A DNA stretch of 56,886 nt from an uncultured Clostridia bacterium (GCA_947598585.1 CANQFK010000009.1:1-56886); one strand, 5' to 3'. Shown: positions 11,401 through 17,490, numbered from the stretch's first letter. Translations and numbers: made by a program. The notes: generated from the letters alone by a model not told the origin.

Positions 11401-11687
11401 GTATTGCTTTTTACGGCGGCGGACGCAACTATTCTCAGATAGTGCTCGATCTGAATGAAAATATAAATCATTTAGAACATTTGTCCATCAATATCGGACA
11501 ATTCGGCACCGAAAACAATGCAATAGTAAAAAGACAGGCACAACTGCTTCCATTTGCGGCAGGAACGCATGATTTCAATTTCTGGATGTACGGTGCGGAG
11601 GGTCCTAACAATTACTCCAAGCAACAACAAGATATAAACGATGGCGTCAAATATTCGGGCGTCACTTCGGTTCCGTTGTTTGATTAA
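8463..11687 (+). CDS. Large anchored extracellular protein with Ig-like (Big_2) and beta-helix regions
   Basis: Protein of 1,074 aa preceded by a strong GGAGGGG site. Residues about 3-30 form one hydrophobic segment (signal anchor). Residues about 35-125 look like a bacterial Ig-like group 2 domain (AVGEGTANIKATS pattern). Further beta-rich modules follow, with another Big_2-like segment near 480-545. The region of about 620-800 has the repeating short strands of a right-handed beta-helix (GVKLYGVNLLGC, NCRIRNGRNVV, VTIDGCIITQG), as in pectate-lyase-like folds. No catalytic residues can be assigned. It is the last gene of the ABC operon, so it may be the transporter's partner or act at the cell surface with the giant protein. 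Confidence 0.85.
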   Translation: MRKTIISLIIVLPMIFVLVIFSSLNLVSINVPVSVSGIRVYADGDLLSEGNALYVDMADQKDHTITAQVEPANASEKGYILESDNTEVLIVNDDGFIKAVGEGTANIKATSKDKGYTDSVPVVVTSSKPYGMSFSLFNSDGDAVPMKYNQATSTYTVASDLKVGTYTYKVNISGGTSAEYSLIATDSIRAVINKGNQSIMLPFSGKTSLRLQIEDAVVNGMLNQTLTSTIGLEVSKVTTDSGIVVNGVADGNTVLLAKGATQATMYVECEGEPMLSGAGIQSARCIVHDEARAISDNCHIIEVTLDNNFSGEKIDARLTANGHSVPVKFSFSDFDFKLQSSIIKEQAGTYTSVILKDTMTTFYAVPAVDLSGVEFEWTTENKELILKPDEDGYTCSFKASKNGTYKVAVQALRDGANYGDPKELTVTVTTKINSIWINNKVNVDLSERYTVGGQKYGPNGSLIDNTDYVIEFTVTKKGQPVPVKNDFESLEFVVSDPSLAAVTIHDGKAYLDVKGTGAITVTVQWEYNDEFGGNAKQSINLNVVSDAVEVDNYPDLVKATDEGYKVVLTKNIMLGTKADGEVMSLDERKSIVAQHRYKSTYNTVFYGEDKNHNSEEAYVMYAMEFKADVYGNGFDLNAEYFTNAVDAAGTPTIFRGPLVFVEYKAVASVAGQDNIAFLIRTDGVKLYGVNLLGCSDESLYEYDRNGNATYQLNNLNKLGTTLEINADCSVVNCRIRNGRNVVRVYGGNSDGNKYFVTAIPSNGLDASEQINVTIDGCIITQGREFLVKVGANKALQANRINGQEPVLKDENGKAYTEKSKVVNGKTYYTNNYDVGSIAADSFFYKHYVMTDLTLRNTVLETSGLFCVGVESNFSGALLYEGVDTMTGDVATYAKITPSWRKSGATSFASILRLEGDVRTYDWKDVAHVDSSTLIEPVGDGVLSDLMKFDIAAMLKEVDGNPDYAKLLYKTNDGKTFVHGGIAFYGGGRNYSQIVLDLNENINHLEHLSINIGQFGTENNAIVKRQAQLLPFAAGTHDFNFWMYGAEGPNNYSKQQQDINDGVKYSGVTSVPLFD

Positions 11688-11714
11688 AAGATCGTAACAA
11701 ATTATATATTTTTT

Positions 11715-11758
11715 AAAAGACGTCCTGTCTATGTCTGGCATAAGTTGGACGTCTTTTT
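11715..11758 (+). terminator. Intrinsic terminator of the ABC/exoprotein operon
   Basis: Stem AAAAGACGTCC pairs with GGACGTCTTTT and runs into a T tract, 28 bases after the stop. The loop contains CTATGTCTGGCATAA (11729-11743), a match to a TATGTCnnnCATA motif found at several other intergenic places in this window. Confidence 0.85.
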
Positions 11759-11817
11759 GTAGTTGAGCCGTAATTTAGTCGAAGTTCTGTAAAAATTCTC
11801 GTCTAAAAGAAAATCGC

Positions 11818-12231
11818 TTATTTAATTTCGTTTAAAAGTGTTCGGCATAGAATCAAAGCGGCAATATCTACCGCGGAAACGGAAAATGCCATTATGGGGA
11901 CTTCTATAAAGATATGCAGCGCCGCAATGGCTATAAAGGCATTGAATAATGTGAACGGGAGCAACACGCACAGGATAACAAATGTGCTTTTTATAACAGC
12001 TCTTTTGTTTTTTGCGACCAAAAGCAAAACAAACATAATTGCAGAAGCCGTGCCGAGAATTATCATTGCCAACAACGGCAGCATATTCAACAATATTGCA
12101 ATTGCATAAAGCATGCCGTTTTCGCTATCGTTATGAATATCCAAACACTTTATTTCAAATATAAGCGTTGCTATGATCAAAGCCACTAAAACAGGCAAAA
12201 GAACTTTCAGTGCAAGTTGTTTTCTGTTCAT
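11818..12231 (-). CDS. Small membrane protein, unknown function
   Basis: Protein of 137 aa. The start at 12231 (MNRKQLALK) is chosen because GGGGAG lies about 7 bases upstream; a longer in-frame version to 12300 has no site. Four hydrophobic segments are visible, starting with a Lys/Arg-flanked N-terminal one, and the fold looks like a compact integral membrane protein. No family recognised. It stands alone on the minus strand between the exoprotein operon and the recombinase module. Confidence 0.7.
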   Translation of the reverse strand: MNRKQLALKVLLPVLVALIIATLIFEIKCLDIHNDSENGMLYAIAILLNMLPLLAMIILGTASAIMFVLLLVAKNKRAVIKSTFVILCVLLPFTLFNAFIAIAALHIFIEVPIMAFSVSAVDIAALILCRTLLNEIK

Positions 12232-12397
12232 TGATTTCTCCCCAAGAAGCGTTTTTGTGTGCCGTGAAATTATTATAGCATAAAGACGTCTTTTGAGCAA
12301 GTGATCGGAGCGGGACGGAGAATAAACCGTTGCGTTTTATTTAAAATCATCATAAAAACAAATCGAAAATAAAGGCAACAAAAAAATATATTACACT

Positions 12398-12431
12398 ATA
12401 ACCGTGGGGCGAGAGCCTATACGGTTATTTT
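12398..12431 (+). promoter_or_regulatory. Leader hairpin with T run before recombinase gene
   Basis: ATAACCGT pairs with ACGGTTAT; inside it GGC-GAGA-GCC forms a GNRA-like tetraloop hairpin. The outer stem is followed directly by TTTT, and the recombinase ribosome site (AGGAG) and ATG come 12-25 bases later. It looks like an attenuator or leader terminator that could keep recombinase levels low. It matches no riboswitch that I know. Confidence 0.55.
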
Positions 12432-12453
12432 CATAATAGGAGAGAAGAAGGAA

Positions 12454-13404
12454 ATGAAATTAAAGGAATGGCTTAACGAGTGGCTCGATAAGCAAGTCAG
12501 GATAACGTCGAAAGAGCGGACTTACAAAAAGTACCGCGGACAAGCGGAAAAATATATTATTCCCATTTTGGGAGATTACGATCTCGGATCGCTCACGCAA
12601 AAGGAAATGTATGAGTTTTCGAGCGTGGTAAAGGCAAAAGGGCTTTCTTCATCGACGATAAATTGTATCATAACGATTTTGAAATCCGCCTGGAAAGCGG
12701 CAATGATCATGGGATTTGTATCAAAACCGATAGCAAACGTCATCATTCGTCCGCCTGTAATGTGGAAAAAGACGGAATGTTTCACTAATGCCGAGCAGCA
12801 AAAAATAGAAAAATACATATTCGGTTGCAACGATCCGAAGCTGTTCGGGATATTGTTATCCTTATATACCGGGCTCCGTATCGGCGAACTTCTCGCACTC
12901 ACCTGGGAGGACATAGATCTAAAAAAAGGAACAATGTCCATAAATAAATCCTGTCATGATTGTTGGGTGAACGGAAATTATTTTAAGATAATCGACGAAA
13001 CAAAGACTACAAGTTCCGAAAGAATAATACCATTGCCACGACAGATATTATATTATATGAGAGAATTAAAACGCAAAACGAAAAGTAAATTTGTAGTGGT
13101 GGGCAAATCGATATACGGTGCGCAGATACGCTCATATCAACGCACCTTTGAACATATGTTGATTAAACTGAACATAAAGAAAAAATGCTTTCATTCGCTC
13201 AGACATACGTTCGCGACGAGAGCATTGGAAGTCGGAATGGACGTAAAGACGCTTTCGGAAATACTCGGGCATAAAAATCCGATGATAACGTTACGGCGTT
13301 ATGCCCATTCGCTTATGGAGCACAAGGCGGAGATGATGAACAGAGTAGGGCAAATATTGAATTGCGAAATACAAAAAAAGCGGCAACCTATATGCCGCAA
13401 TTAA
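12454..13404 (+). CDS. Tyrosine recombinase/integrase, candidate invertase of the adjacent promoter switch
   Basis: Protein of 316 aa with an N-terminal SAM-like DNA-binding domain (about 1-95) and a C-terminal catalytic domain. The catalytic set is complete: Arg142 (TGLRIGE), Lys184 (ETKTTSSE beta-hairpin), His247 and Arg250 (HSLRHTF), His273 (LGHKN) and nucleophile Tyr283 (RRYAHS). The start ATG follows AGGAGAGAAGAAGG. The stop codon is immediately followed by the left 24-bp inverted repeat, so gene and recombination site are one unit. Phage/ICE integrases have the same fold, but no other mobile-element genes are nearby. Its likely job is inverting 13431-13554; that is inference from position and site architecture. 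Confidence 0.93.
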   Translation: MKLKEWLNEWLDKQVRITSKERTYKKYRGQAEKYIIPILGDYDLGSLTQKEMYEFSSVVKAKGLSSSTINCIITILKSAWKAAMIMGFVSKPIANVIIRPPVMWKKTECFTNAEQQKIEKYIFGCNDPKLFGILLSLYTGLRIGELLALTWEDIDLKKGTMSINKSCHDCWVNGNYFKIIDETKTTSSERIIPLPRQILYYMRELKRKTKSKFVVVGKSIYGAQIRSYQRTFEHMLIKLNIKKKCFHSLRHTFATRALEVGMDVKTLSEILGHKNPMITLRRYAHSLMEHKAEMMNRVGQILNCEIQKKRQPICRN

Positions 13405-13406
13405 GT

Positions 13407-13430
13407 ACATAGAATATATTGTTCTATGTA
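13407..13430 (+). repeat. Left inverted repeat of the invertible switch (IRL)
   Basis: A 24-bp sequence that recurs, reverse-complemented and without mismatch, at 13555-13578. It is itself built like a tyrosine-recombinase core site: opposing arms ACATAGAA and TTCTATGT around a 7-base asymmetric spacer (TATATTG). It starts three bases after the recombinase stop codon. Confidence 0.92.
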
Positions 13431-13442
13431 GTTTTTTTATAG

Positions 13443-13468
13443 AAAAAAGCGTCTTGCGACGCTTTTTT
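13443..13468. terminator. Bidirectional terminator inside the invertible segment
   Basis: A perfect 11-bp stem, AAAAAAGCGTC with GACGCTTTTTT, and a 4-base loop (TTGC). T runs exist on both strands, so it can end transcription from either side and would work in both orientations of the switch. Confidence 0.92.
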
Positions 13469-13513
13469 AGGAGAATTATATTGCGTTTTTATAGAATAAT
13501 TTACTTTTTTTAC

Positions 13514-13542
13514 TTGACAATCGGATAATTTTGTTATATAAT
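13514..13542 (+). promoter_or_regulatory. Consensus sigma-A promoter inside the invertible segment
   Basis: TTGACA at 13514-13519, a 17-base spacer, and TATAAT at 13537-13542: a perfect match to the housekeeping consensus. The expected transcription start is about 13549, just before the right repeat, giving a leader of about 120 bases to the pilin ATG. Confidence 0.93.
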
Positions 13543-13554
13543 AAATGCACAAAG

Positions 13555-13578
13555 TACATAGAACAATATATTCTATGT
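13555..13578 (-). repeat. Right inverted repeat of the invertible switch (IRR)
   Basis: The exact reverse complement of 13407-13430 (24 of 24). The asymmetric spacer reads CAATATA here, so the two sites point toward each other, and recombination between them would invert rather than delete the segment. Confidence 0.92.
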
Positions 13579-13635
13579 CATTTTTATGGTTCAGGTAGTA
13601 ATGCCGCGAAACGTCCCTAAACGGCTTTATATACA

Positions 13636-13653
13636 AAAAAATCATGATTTTTT
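13636..13653. repeat. AT-rich perfect palindrome in the pilin leader
   Basis: An 18-bp perfect palindrome: six A, TCATGA, six T. It lies in the untranslated leader just before the pilin ribosome site (AAAAGGAG). It could bind a dimeric regulator or form a short hairpin masking the ribosome site. Confidence 0.6.
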
Positions 13654-13670
13654 AAAAGGAGAACGAAAAA

Positions 13671-14093
13671 ATGAAGAAACAAAACAAGAAAGGCTTTACG
13701 CTTGCGGAACTTTTGATAGTAGTAGCTATCATAGCAGTTCTTACCGCTATTGCAGTTCCTCTCTTTGTAGGAGCGCTTAATAGAGCAGAAGAAAATGTTG
13801 AGGCAGCTAATATCCGTGCGGTTCGCGGTGCTGCGGTAGAAGAAATTTTGATGAATGGCGATGAGAAGGGCTATTTCGATTGCTTGGGCACTCCTGCAAA
13901 AGCGTGGAATGTTGAAGCATATGTAACAGCGAGTGGAGAAATCCATGATATGACAATTATGCCAAAGCCCTTTGTAGAAACTACAACGTCAGAATGCAAA
14001 AAATTGTCGAAAGCAGATGAAAAGGGCAAACAGGGTGAATATAAGGTAGTGCTTGTGATAACGGAATTAGATGCTACCAATTCCTTAAATTAA
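13671..14093 (+). CDS. Type IV pilin-like protein (orphan prepilin/pseudopilin), target of the switch
   Basis: Protein of 140 aa with a textbook class III signal: KKG then FTLAE, cleavage expected between Gly8 and Phe9, Glu at +5, and a 20-residue hydrophobic helix ending in IAVP. The C-terminal domain is short, with two cysteines (in DCLG and ECKK) that could form a disulfide loop. AAAGGAG precedes the ATG. No prepilin peptidase, PilB, PilC or other pilin is in the window, so assembly would rely on machinery elsewhere. It would be processed and inserted in the membrane, then built into a pilus or pseudopilus. Its only visible promoter is inside the invertible segment, predicting ON/OFF expression. 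Confidence 0.9.
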   Translation: MKKQNKKGFTLAELLIVVAIIAVLTAIAVPLFVGALNRAEENVEAANIRAVRGAAVEEILMNGDEKGYFDCLGTPAKAWNVEAYVTASGEIHDMTIMPKPFVETTTSECKKLSKADEKGKQGEYKVVLVITELDATNSLN

Positions 14094-14099
14094 CATATC

Positions 14100-14221
14100 T
14101 TTTCTCCGTTAGGGATAATGACACGGAGAAAAATGTTTTACAACCTAAAAGCCCAATGCGGCATTGCAAGGGTATGTCGCATTAGCTTAAATATCGTATC
14201 CGACAGGGATGTAAGGATACG
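14100..14221 (+). ncRNA. Candidate CsrA-type hairpin array in the pilin 3' UTR
   Basis: Three successive hairpins present similar loops. Hairpin 1 (14100-14132, stem TTTTCTCCGT) has TAGGGATAATG. Hairpin 2 (14149-14188, stem AATGCG with an AAGC extension) has CAAGGGTATGT. Hairpin 3 (14195-14221, stem CGTATCC) has ACAGGGATGT. The last matches the ACARGGAUGU core of the published CsrA SELEX consensus, in the favoured loop position. It could be a 3' UTR or a processed small RNA that binds or titrates a CsrA-like protein. No csrA gene is in the window, so this rests on pattern only. Confidence 0.4.
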
Positions 14222-14255
14222 AAAAACAGCGGAACTGAATTGTTTCGCTGTTTTT
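14222..14255 (+). terminator. Intrinsic terminator after the pilin gene
   Basis: AAAAACAGCG pairs with CGCTGTTTTT, ending in five T. It closes the pilin transcript and the hairpin array. Confidence 0.85.
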
Positions 14256-14261
14256 CGTCTG

Positions 14262-14281
14262 TTTATGCGTGACATAATAAG
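14262..14281 (+). repeat. 20-bp direct repeat, copy 1
   Basis: Identical to 17471-17490. On the minus strand it contains TTATGTCACGCATAA, a member of the TATGTCnnnCATA family. The two copies flank the rnhA to NERD block. Confidence 0.75.
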
Positions 14282-14375
14282 GACATAATTTAATAATATA
14301 AAAGACCGTCACTAAGATCGAAAATTTCATATCAAAAAAATTTTCGTCTTTTGATCGGGATAACGCAATAAAGAT

Positions 14376-14404
14376 TTGATTGCTTCGCTCACATGTGATA
14401 TAAT
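14376..14404 (+). promoter_or_regulatory. Promoter of rnhA
   Basis: TTGATT, a 17-base spacer and TATAAT, followed by a leader of about 66 bases to the rnhA ATG. Confidence 0.75.
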
Positions 14405-14476
14405 ACAAGCATAAATGCTTGCTTGCAAGGGAAAATTTGCAATAAAAAGAGTTATCACAAATTATAAGGTGTTTAA

Positions 14477-14920
14477 ATGAAACAGGTTACAATATATACC
14501 GACGGGGCTTGCAGCGGGAATCCGGGCATGGGCGGATATTGCGCTATACTTACTTATTTGGGGCATCAAAAAACGGTGAGCGGCTTTGAGGATATGACGA
14601 CAAATAACAAAATGGAACTTACAGCCATTATCGAGGGCCTGAAAGCCTTAAAAGAGCCTTGTAAAGTCGAAATTTACAGCGATTCAAGTTATTGCGTAAA
14701 TGCCATAAATAACAATTGGATAACAGCCTGGCGATCCAACGGCTGGAAAACGAGCGATAAAAAAGAAGTTAAGAATATTGAATTGTGGCAAGAACTTTTG
14801 GAATATATGAAAAAACACGAGGTGACTTTTATCAAAGTCAAGGGACACGCGGACAATGAACTGAATAATCTGTGCGATAAAATCGCTCGAAAAGAAATCG
14901 AGGCACATTCCAAGCAATAA
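14477..14920 (+). CDS. rnhA: Ribonuclease HI
   Basis: A 147-aa RNase H1 that cuts the RNA strand of RNA-DNA hybrids (Okazaki primers, R-loops). The four acidic catalytic positions are visible: Asp9 (YTDGACSGNPG), Glu in NKMEL, Asp in YSDSSY and Asp in LCDKIA. The WRSNGWKTSDKK stretch is the basic-handle region of bacterial RNase HI, and KVKGHADNELNN holds the conserved His. Length is usual. AAGGTG precedes the ATG. Confidence 0.96.
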   Translation: MKQVTIYTDGACSGNPGMGGYCAILTYLGHQKTVSGFEDMTTNNKMELTAIIEGLKALKEPCKVEIYSDSSYCVNAINNNWITAWRSNGWKTSDKKEVKNIELWQELLEYMKKHEVTFIKVKGHADNELNNLCDKIARKEIEAHSKQ

Positions 14921-14949
14921 TATCGGGCTCGATAACATAAAATAATATT

Positions 14950-15789
14950 ATGGGATCTAAAAGGGGATTGATATACAGAACGCTTCTTGCATTACTTTGC
15001 ACGGTAATGATAGTTTTGTCGTGTATCTTTTTGAATTCTCTCAACCGCGCGCTGAAAGTGACGGTTGTTTTCATGTTCACTATCGGCTTTATAATTTTTT
15101 GTCTTATAGAGGATAAATATAAGATCCCGCTAAGAATAACGACAGTAATTATTATAGGCGCCTCGATAATCGTTGCGATTTATATCGTTATGGAACTTTT
15201 CGACCTGATCAAGTACTTCGAGGACTTCGAAGTAATAAGAGATTTCGTGCTGAACACCAAGCAATGGGGCGTGATCGTTTATTTGCTGTTGACTGTTTTC
15301 CAAGTTGTTTTTTTGCCGATACCTGCCGCGGTAACGATTTTGATAGGCGTAGCGATCTACGGTCCTTTTATTGCGTTCGTTCTGTCGCTTGCGGGAACAT
15401 ATTTGGGCGCCGTGATCTGCTTTGCGCTGGGCAAAACTTTCGGCAGAAAACTTATCTCCTGGATGATAGGTAAGGAAAATTCCGAAAAATACGGTAAACT
15501 GCTTAACGACAAGGGCAGGTGGGTGTTTGTCTTGATGCTTTTGTTTCCGTTTTTTCCCGACGACACATTGTGTCTGGTAGCAGGCACAACTTCCATGAGT
15601 TGGAAATTCTTTTTGCTTTCGACGCTTTTCACGCGTCCCGAAACGATAGCGTTTATCAGCTTTTTCGGCAGCGGACAGATAATTCCTTATTCCGGCTGGG
15701 GGATCCCTGTTTGGATAGGGATTTTTGTTCTGTGCATAGCGTTGCTGATCATAGCCGCCAAAATAAAGAAAAAACTTACAAGTAAATGA
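14950..15789 (+). CDS. TVP38/TMEM64 (VTT domain) membrane protein
   Basis: A 279-aa protein with about six hydrophobic segments. Two N-terminal helices are followed by the VTT core (about 105-240), with the re-entrant signature GTYLGAVICFALGKTFGR and the motif FPFFPDDTLCLVAG, typical of TVP38/TMEM64 proteins related to DedA and thought to act in lipid scrambling or envelope homeostasis. There is no Shine-Dalgarno site; a TAAAAT box ends 6 bases before the ATG, so the message may be leaderless, although the -35 is poor and coupling to rnhA is possible. Confidence 0.88.
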   Translation: MGSKRGLIYRTLLALLCTVMIVLSCIFLNSLNRALKVTVVFMFTIGFIIFCLIEDKYKIPLRITTVIIIGASIIVAIYIVMELFDLIKYFEDFEVIRDFVLNTKQWGVIVYLLLTVFQVVFLPIPAAVTILIGVAIYGPFIAFVLSLAGTYLGAVICFALGKTFGRKLISWMIGKENSEKYGKLLNDKGRWVFVLMLLFPFFPDDTLCLVAGTTSMSWKFFLLSTLFTRPETIAFISFFGSGQIIPYSGWGIPVWIGIFVLCIALLIIAAKIKKKLTSK

Positions 15790-15828
15790 TTATTTTTCGC
15801 TACCAACACTTTTTTTTCGATTTTTTGC

Positions 15829-15858
15829 TTGACAAATATAACAATTATATAGTAATAT
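15829..15858 (+). promoter_or_regulatory. Promoter placed for a leaderless mRNA
   Basis: TTGACA at 15829-15834, an 18-base spacer and TAATAT at 15853-15858. The ATG follows 6 bases after the -10 box, so transcription should begin at the start codon. Confidence 0.75.
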
Positions 15859-15864
15859 AAATCT

Positions 15865-16323
15865 ATGGAAATTTATGATGTCCTCTTCATTATAAATTTG
15901 TTGTTGCTTGGAGCGATAACGATTTGGAACTGCTTTAAAAAAGAATGGAAAGCGGTCATTTATAATGTTGTGATATTATTATTTTTCATAACGGTACGAG
16001 CGTTAGACGTTCATTATGTGACTATCCGTACCAATCTTTATTACGCGTTGGGCGAGGAGCGTTTCAACATTCTCAAAGAATTGTTGAGCGTTGTCCTGTT
16101 CTTCGGTACGTCTTTAACCTTGGGTGTGCAACTGATAAGCGACATTGTAAGTATCGTTCTGTTGGTTCTTTTGGCGACTAAGGTTGCGGTTTATTTCGTG
16201 AAAAAGGTTTCAAAAGATATCTTTTCCATGGATCTTTCTTACGAAGATGATTGCGCAAAAAGACATTTTGCGCCCAACGACAGTAAATTATTATTCCTTG
16301 TTTTGGGTAGGTTGTTGAATTGA
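15865..16323 (+). CDS. Small membrane protein, unknown function
   Basis: Protein of 152 aa with about four hydrophobic segments and a cytoplasmic-looking C-terminal tail. The layout is vaguely like CvpA-type proteins, but I cannot claim the family. No ribosome binding site precedes the ATG; its promoter is positioned for leaderless transcription. A hairpin terminator follows at 16534-16570. Confidence 0.75.
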   Translation: MEIYDVLFIINLLLLGAITIWNCFKKEWKAVIYNVVILLFFITVRALDVHYVTIRTNLYYALGEERFNILKELLSVVLFFGTSLTLGVQLISDIVSIVLLVLLATKVAVYFVKKVSKDIFSMDLSYEDDCAKRHFAPNDSKLLFLVLGRLLN

Positions 16324-16533
16324 CCGTTTTTCATAAATGAGAGTTTCGGCGTTTGACTTGTATAAAAGCGCCATGTTTCGTTTATGAAGAATGATGAGAT
16401 AATTTATTGATGATATATTATTGCTCGGGCTTGGGGAAGCCAAATAATAATTGTCATCGTATAAGATAACTTGTCAAATTATGGGGAAAATATAATAAAC
16501 AAGATAGGACAAGTTATAAAAAAGTAAAACCAA

Positions 16534-16570
16534 AAAGAAGTCATTGGATAGACCGATGGCTTCTTTCTTT
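16534..16570. terminator. Bidirectional terminator between convergent genes
   Basis: AAAGAAG-CAT-GG pairs with CC-ATG-CTTCTTT around a 5-6 base loop, with T-rich tails on both strands. It serves the membrane protein gene (+) and the NERD gene (-). Confidence 0.75.
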
Positions 16571-16586
16571 ATGGAAATGGTACAGA

Positions 16587-17378
16587 TTATTTTATTTCCT
16601 TGGTAAATTTGCACTTCGGATAATTTTCGCAGCCGTAAAATTTTCCGTAATTTCCTTTGCGCAAAACAAGTTTGCCGCCGCAACGAGGACAGATATTGTT
16701 TTGGATCTTGTATTGCGCCGATTTGATATTTTCGATATGCTCGTCTAAATCTATGCTGCACGACTGCTTTAATGACATCAATATCGAATAATATTTCTCC
16801 ATTTCTTTGGGCGAGAGCAGGCTCTTATTACTGCTGTCGGAGAGTATTTTTCTTAACTTGGTCACACCGCAGACGTGGTCGGATCGTACGCCGCTTATGT
16901 CCGCGTCATACATAAATACAACAATGTTATGGAAAACCGATTTCTTTTTGATGTAATTCGTCAGACGATCGATGTGAGTGGCGTTTTGCATTACGGGATT
17001 GTAAAATTCAAACTTTTCATTGCCCAAATAATGCAGCCATTCTCTGGCATTTTCTTTTCCGATTATCTTTCCTGCGAAATTTTTGGTTTCGATTATCCAT
17101 ATGCCGTATTGATTTATTAAAACGTGGTCAATTTGACAAGAGTTGCCGTATTTATCCTCGAAGAGTAGGTTATTTATAACGTATTGCTTGCCGTCGATGT
17201 TTTTGCCCAAAATATTCGAAACAAATTGTTCTCCGCGTTCTCCTATGGCTTTCTTTTTGGCCTCTGACGGTCTTTCGGAATAATCATGTCTATTTTTATT
17301 TTTTCCGCGAGAGAGTAAGACGCCGACAAAGATGGCTACAATAATAACGATCACAAAATATAGGAACGATAATTGCAT
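16587..17378 (-). CDS. NERD-domain protein with topoisomerase-type zinc finger
   Basis: A 263-aa protein: one N-terminal transmembrane helix (residues about 4-24), a NERD (nuclease-related) domain at about 45-155 with GERGEQFVSNIL and the IIETKNFAGKIIG core, and a C-terminal C4 zinc finger (CPRCGGKLVLR...CENYPKC) as in topoisomerase I tails. NERD domains share the restriction-endonuclease-like fold; here the E-T-K triad is kept. Start 17378 is chosen for the AAGGAAAT site; the longer frame to 17438 lacks one. Function is probably DNA processing or binding at the membrane. It could be a defence or DNA-uptake factor, but nothing adjacent shows that. Confidence 0.88.
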   Translation of the reverse strand: MQLSFLYFVIVIIVAIFVGVLLSRGKNKNRHDYSERPSEAKKKAIGERGEQFVSNILGKNIDGKQYVINNLLFEDKYGNSCQIDHVLINQYGIWIIETKNFAGKIIGKENAREWLHYLGNEKFEFYNPVMQNATHIDRLTNYIKKKSVFHNIVVFMYDADISGVRSDHVCGVTKLRKILSDSSNKSLLSPKEMEKYYSILMSLKQSCSIDLDEHIENIKSAQYKIQNNICPRCGGKLVLRKGNYGKFYGCENYPKCKFTKEIK

Positions 17379-17470
17379 TTGAATTTCCTTAAATGTTATT
17401 ACAAGTAAATTATAAAATAAGAAAAGGCGTTGTGTCAAGTGCGCCGATATTTAAATAGCAAATTTTCTTA

Positions 17471-17490
17471 TTTATGCGTGACATAATAAG
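17471..17490 (+). repeat. 20-bp direct repeat, copy 2
   Basis: Identical to 14262-14281, 3.2 kb away in the same orientation. The surrounding bases differ, so the identity is limited to this short block. Confidence 0.75.

Larger units (their letters stand above)
13431..13554. mobile_element. Invertible promoter segment (124 bp)
   Basis: DNA between the two perfect 24-bp inverted repeats. It holds a bidirectional hairpin terminator (13443-13468) near the left repeat and an outward-facing consensus promoter (13514-13542) near the right repeat. In the orientation given, the promoter faces the pilin gene at 13671 and the terminator closes the recombinase transcript. After inversion the promoter would face the recombinase 3' end as antisense, and the terminator would sit just before the pilin leader. 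This is the architecture of a phase-variable ON/OFF switch. Inversion itself is inferred, not shown. Confidence 0.85.
14094..14476 (+). other. Gene-free 383 bp: structured pilin 3' region, 20-bp repeat, rnhA promoter
   Basis: The first half is a chain of hairpins ending in an intrinsic terminator (listed separately). A 20-bp sequence at 14262-14281 recurs exactly at 17471-17490. An open frame 14119-14286 crosses the hairpins but has only a weak ribosome site and no recognised relatives, so I do not call it a gene. The rnhA promoter follows at 14376-14404. Confidence 0.6.

Noticed and set aside
12454..14093. Recombinase as the integrase of a prophage or ICE
   Set aside because: No capsid, relaxase, replication or excisionase genes are nearby; instead paired inverted repeats and a promoter adjoin its stop codon.
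14119..14286. A 55-codon open frame across the pilin 3' hairpins, ending in MRDIIRT
   Set aside because: Weak ribosome site, crosses an intrinsic terminator, and no recognisable relatives; the RNA-structure reading explains the region better.
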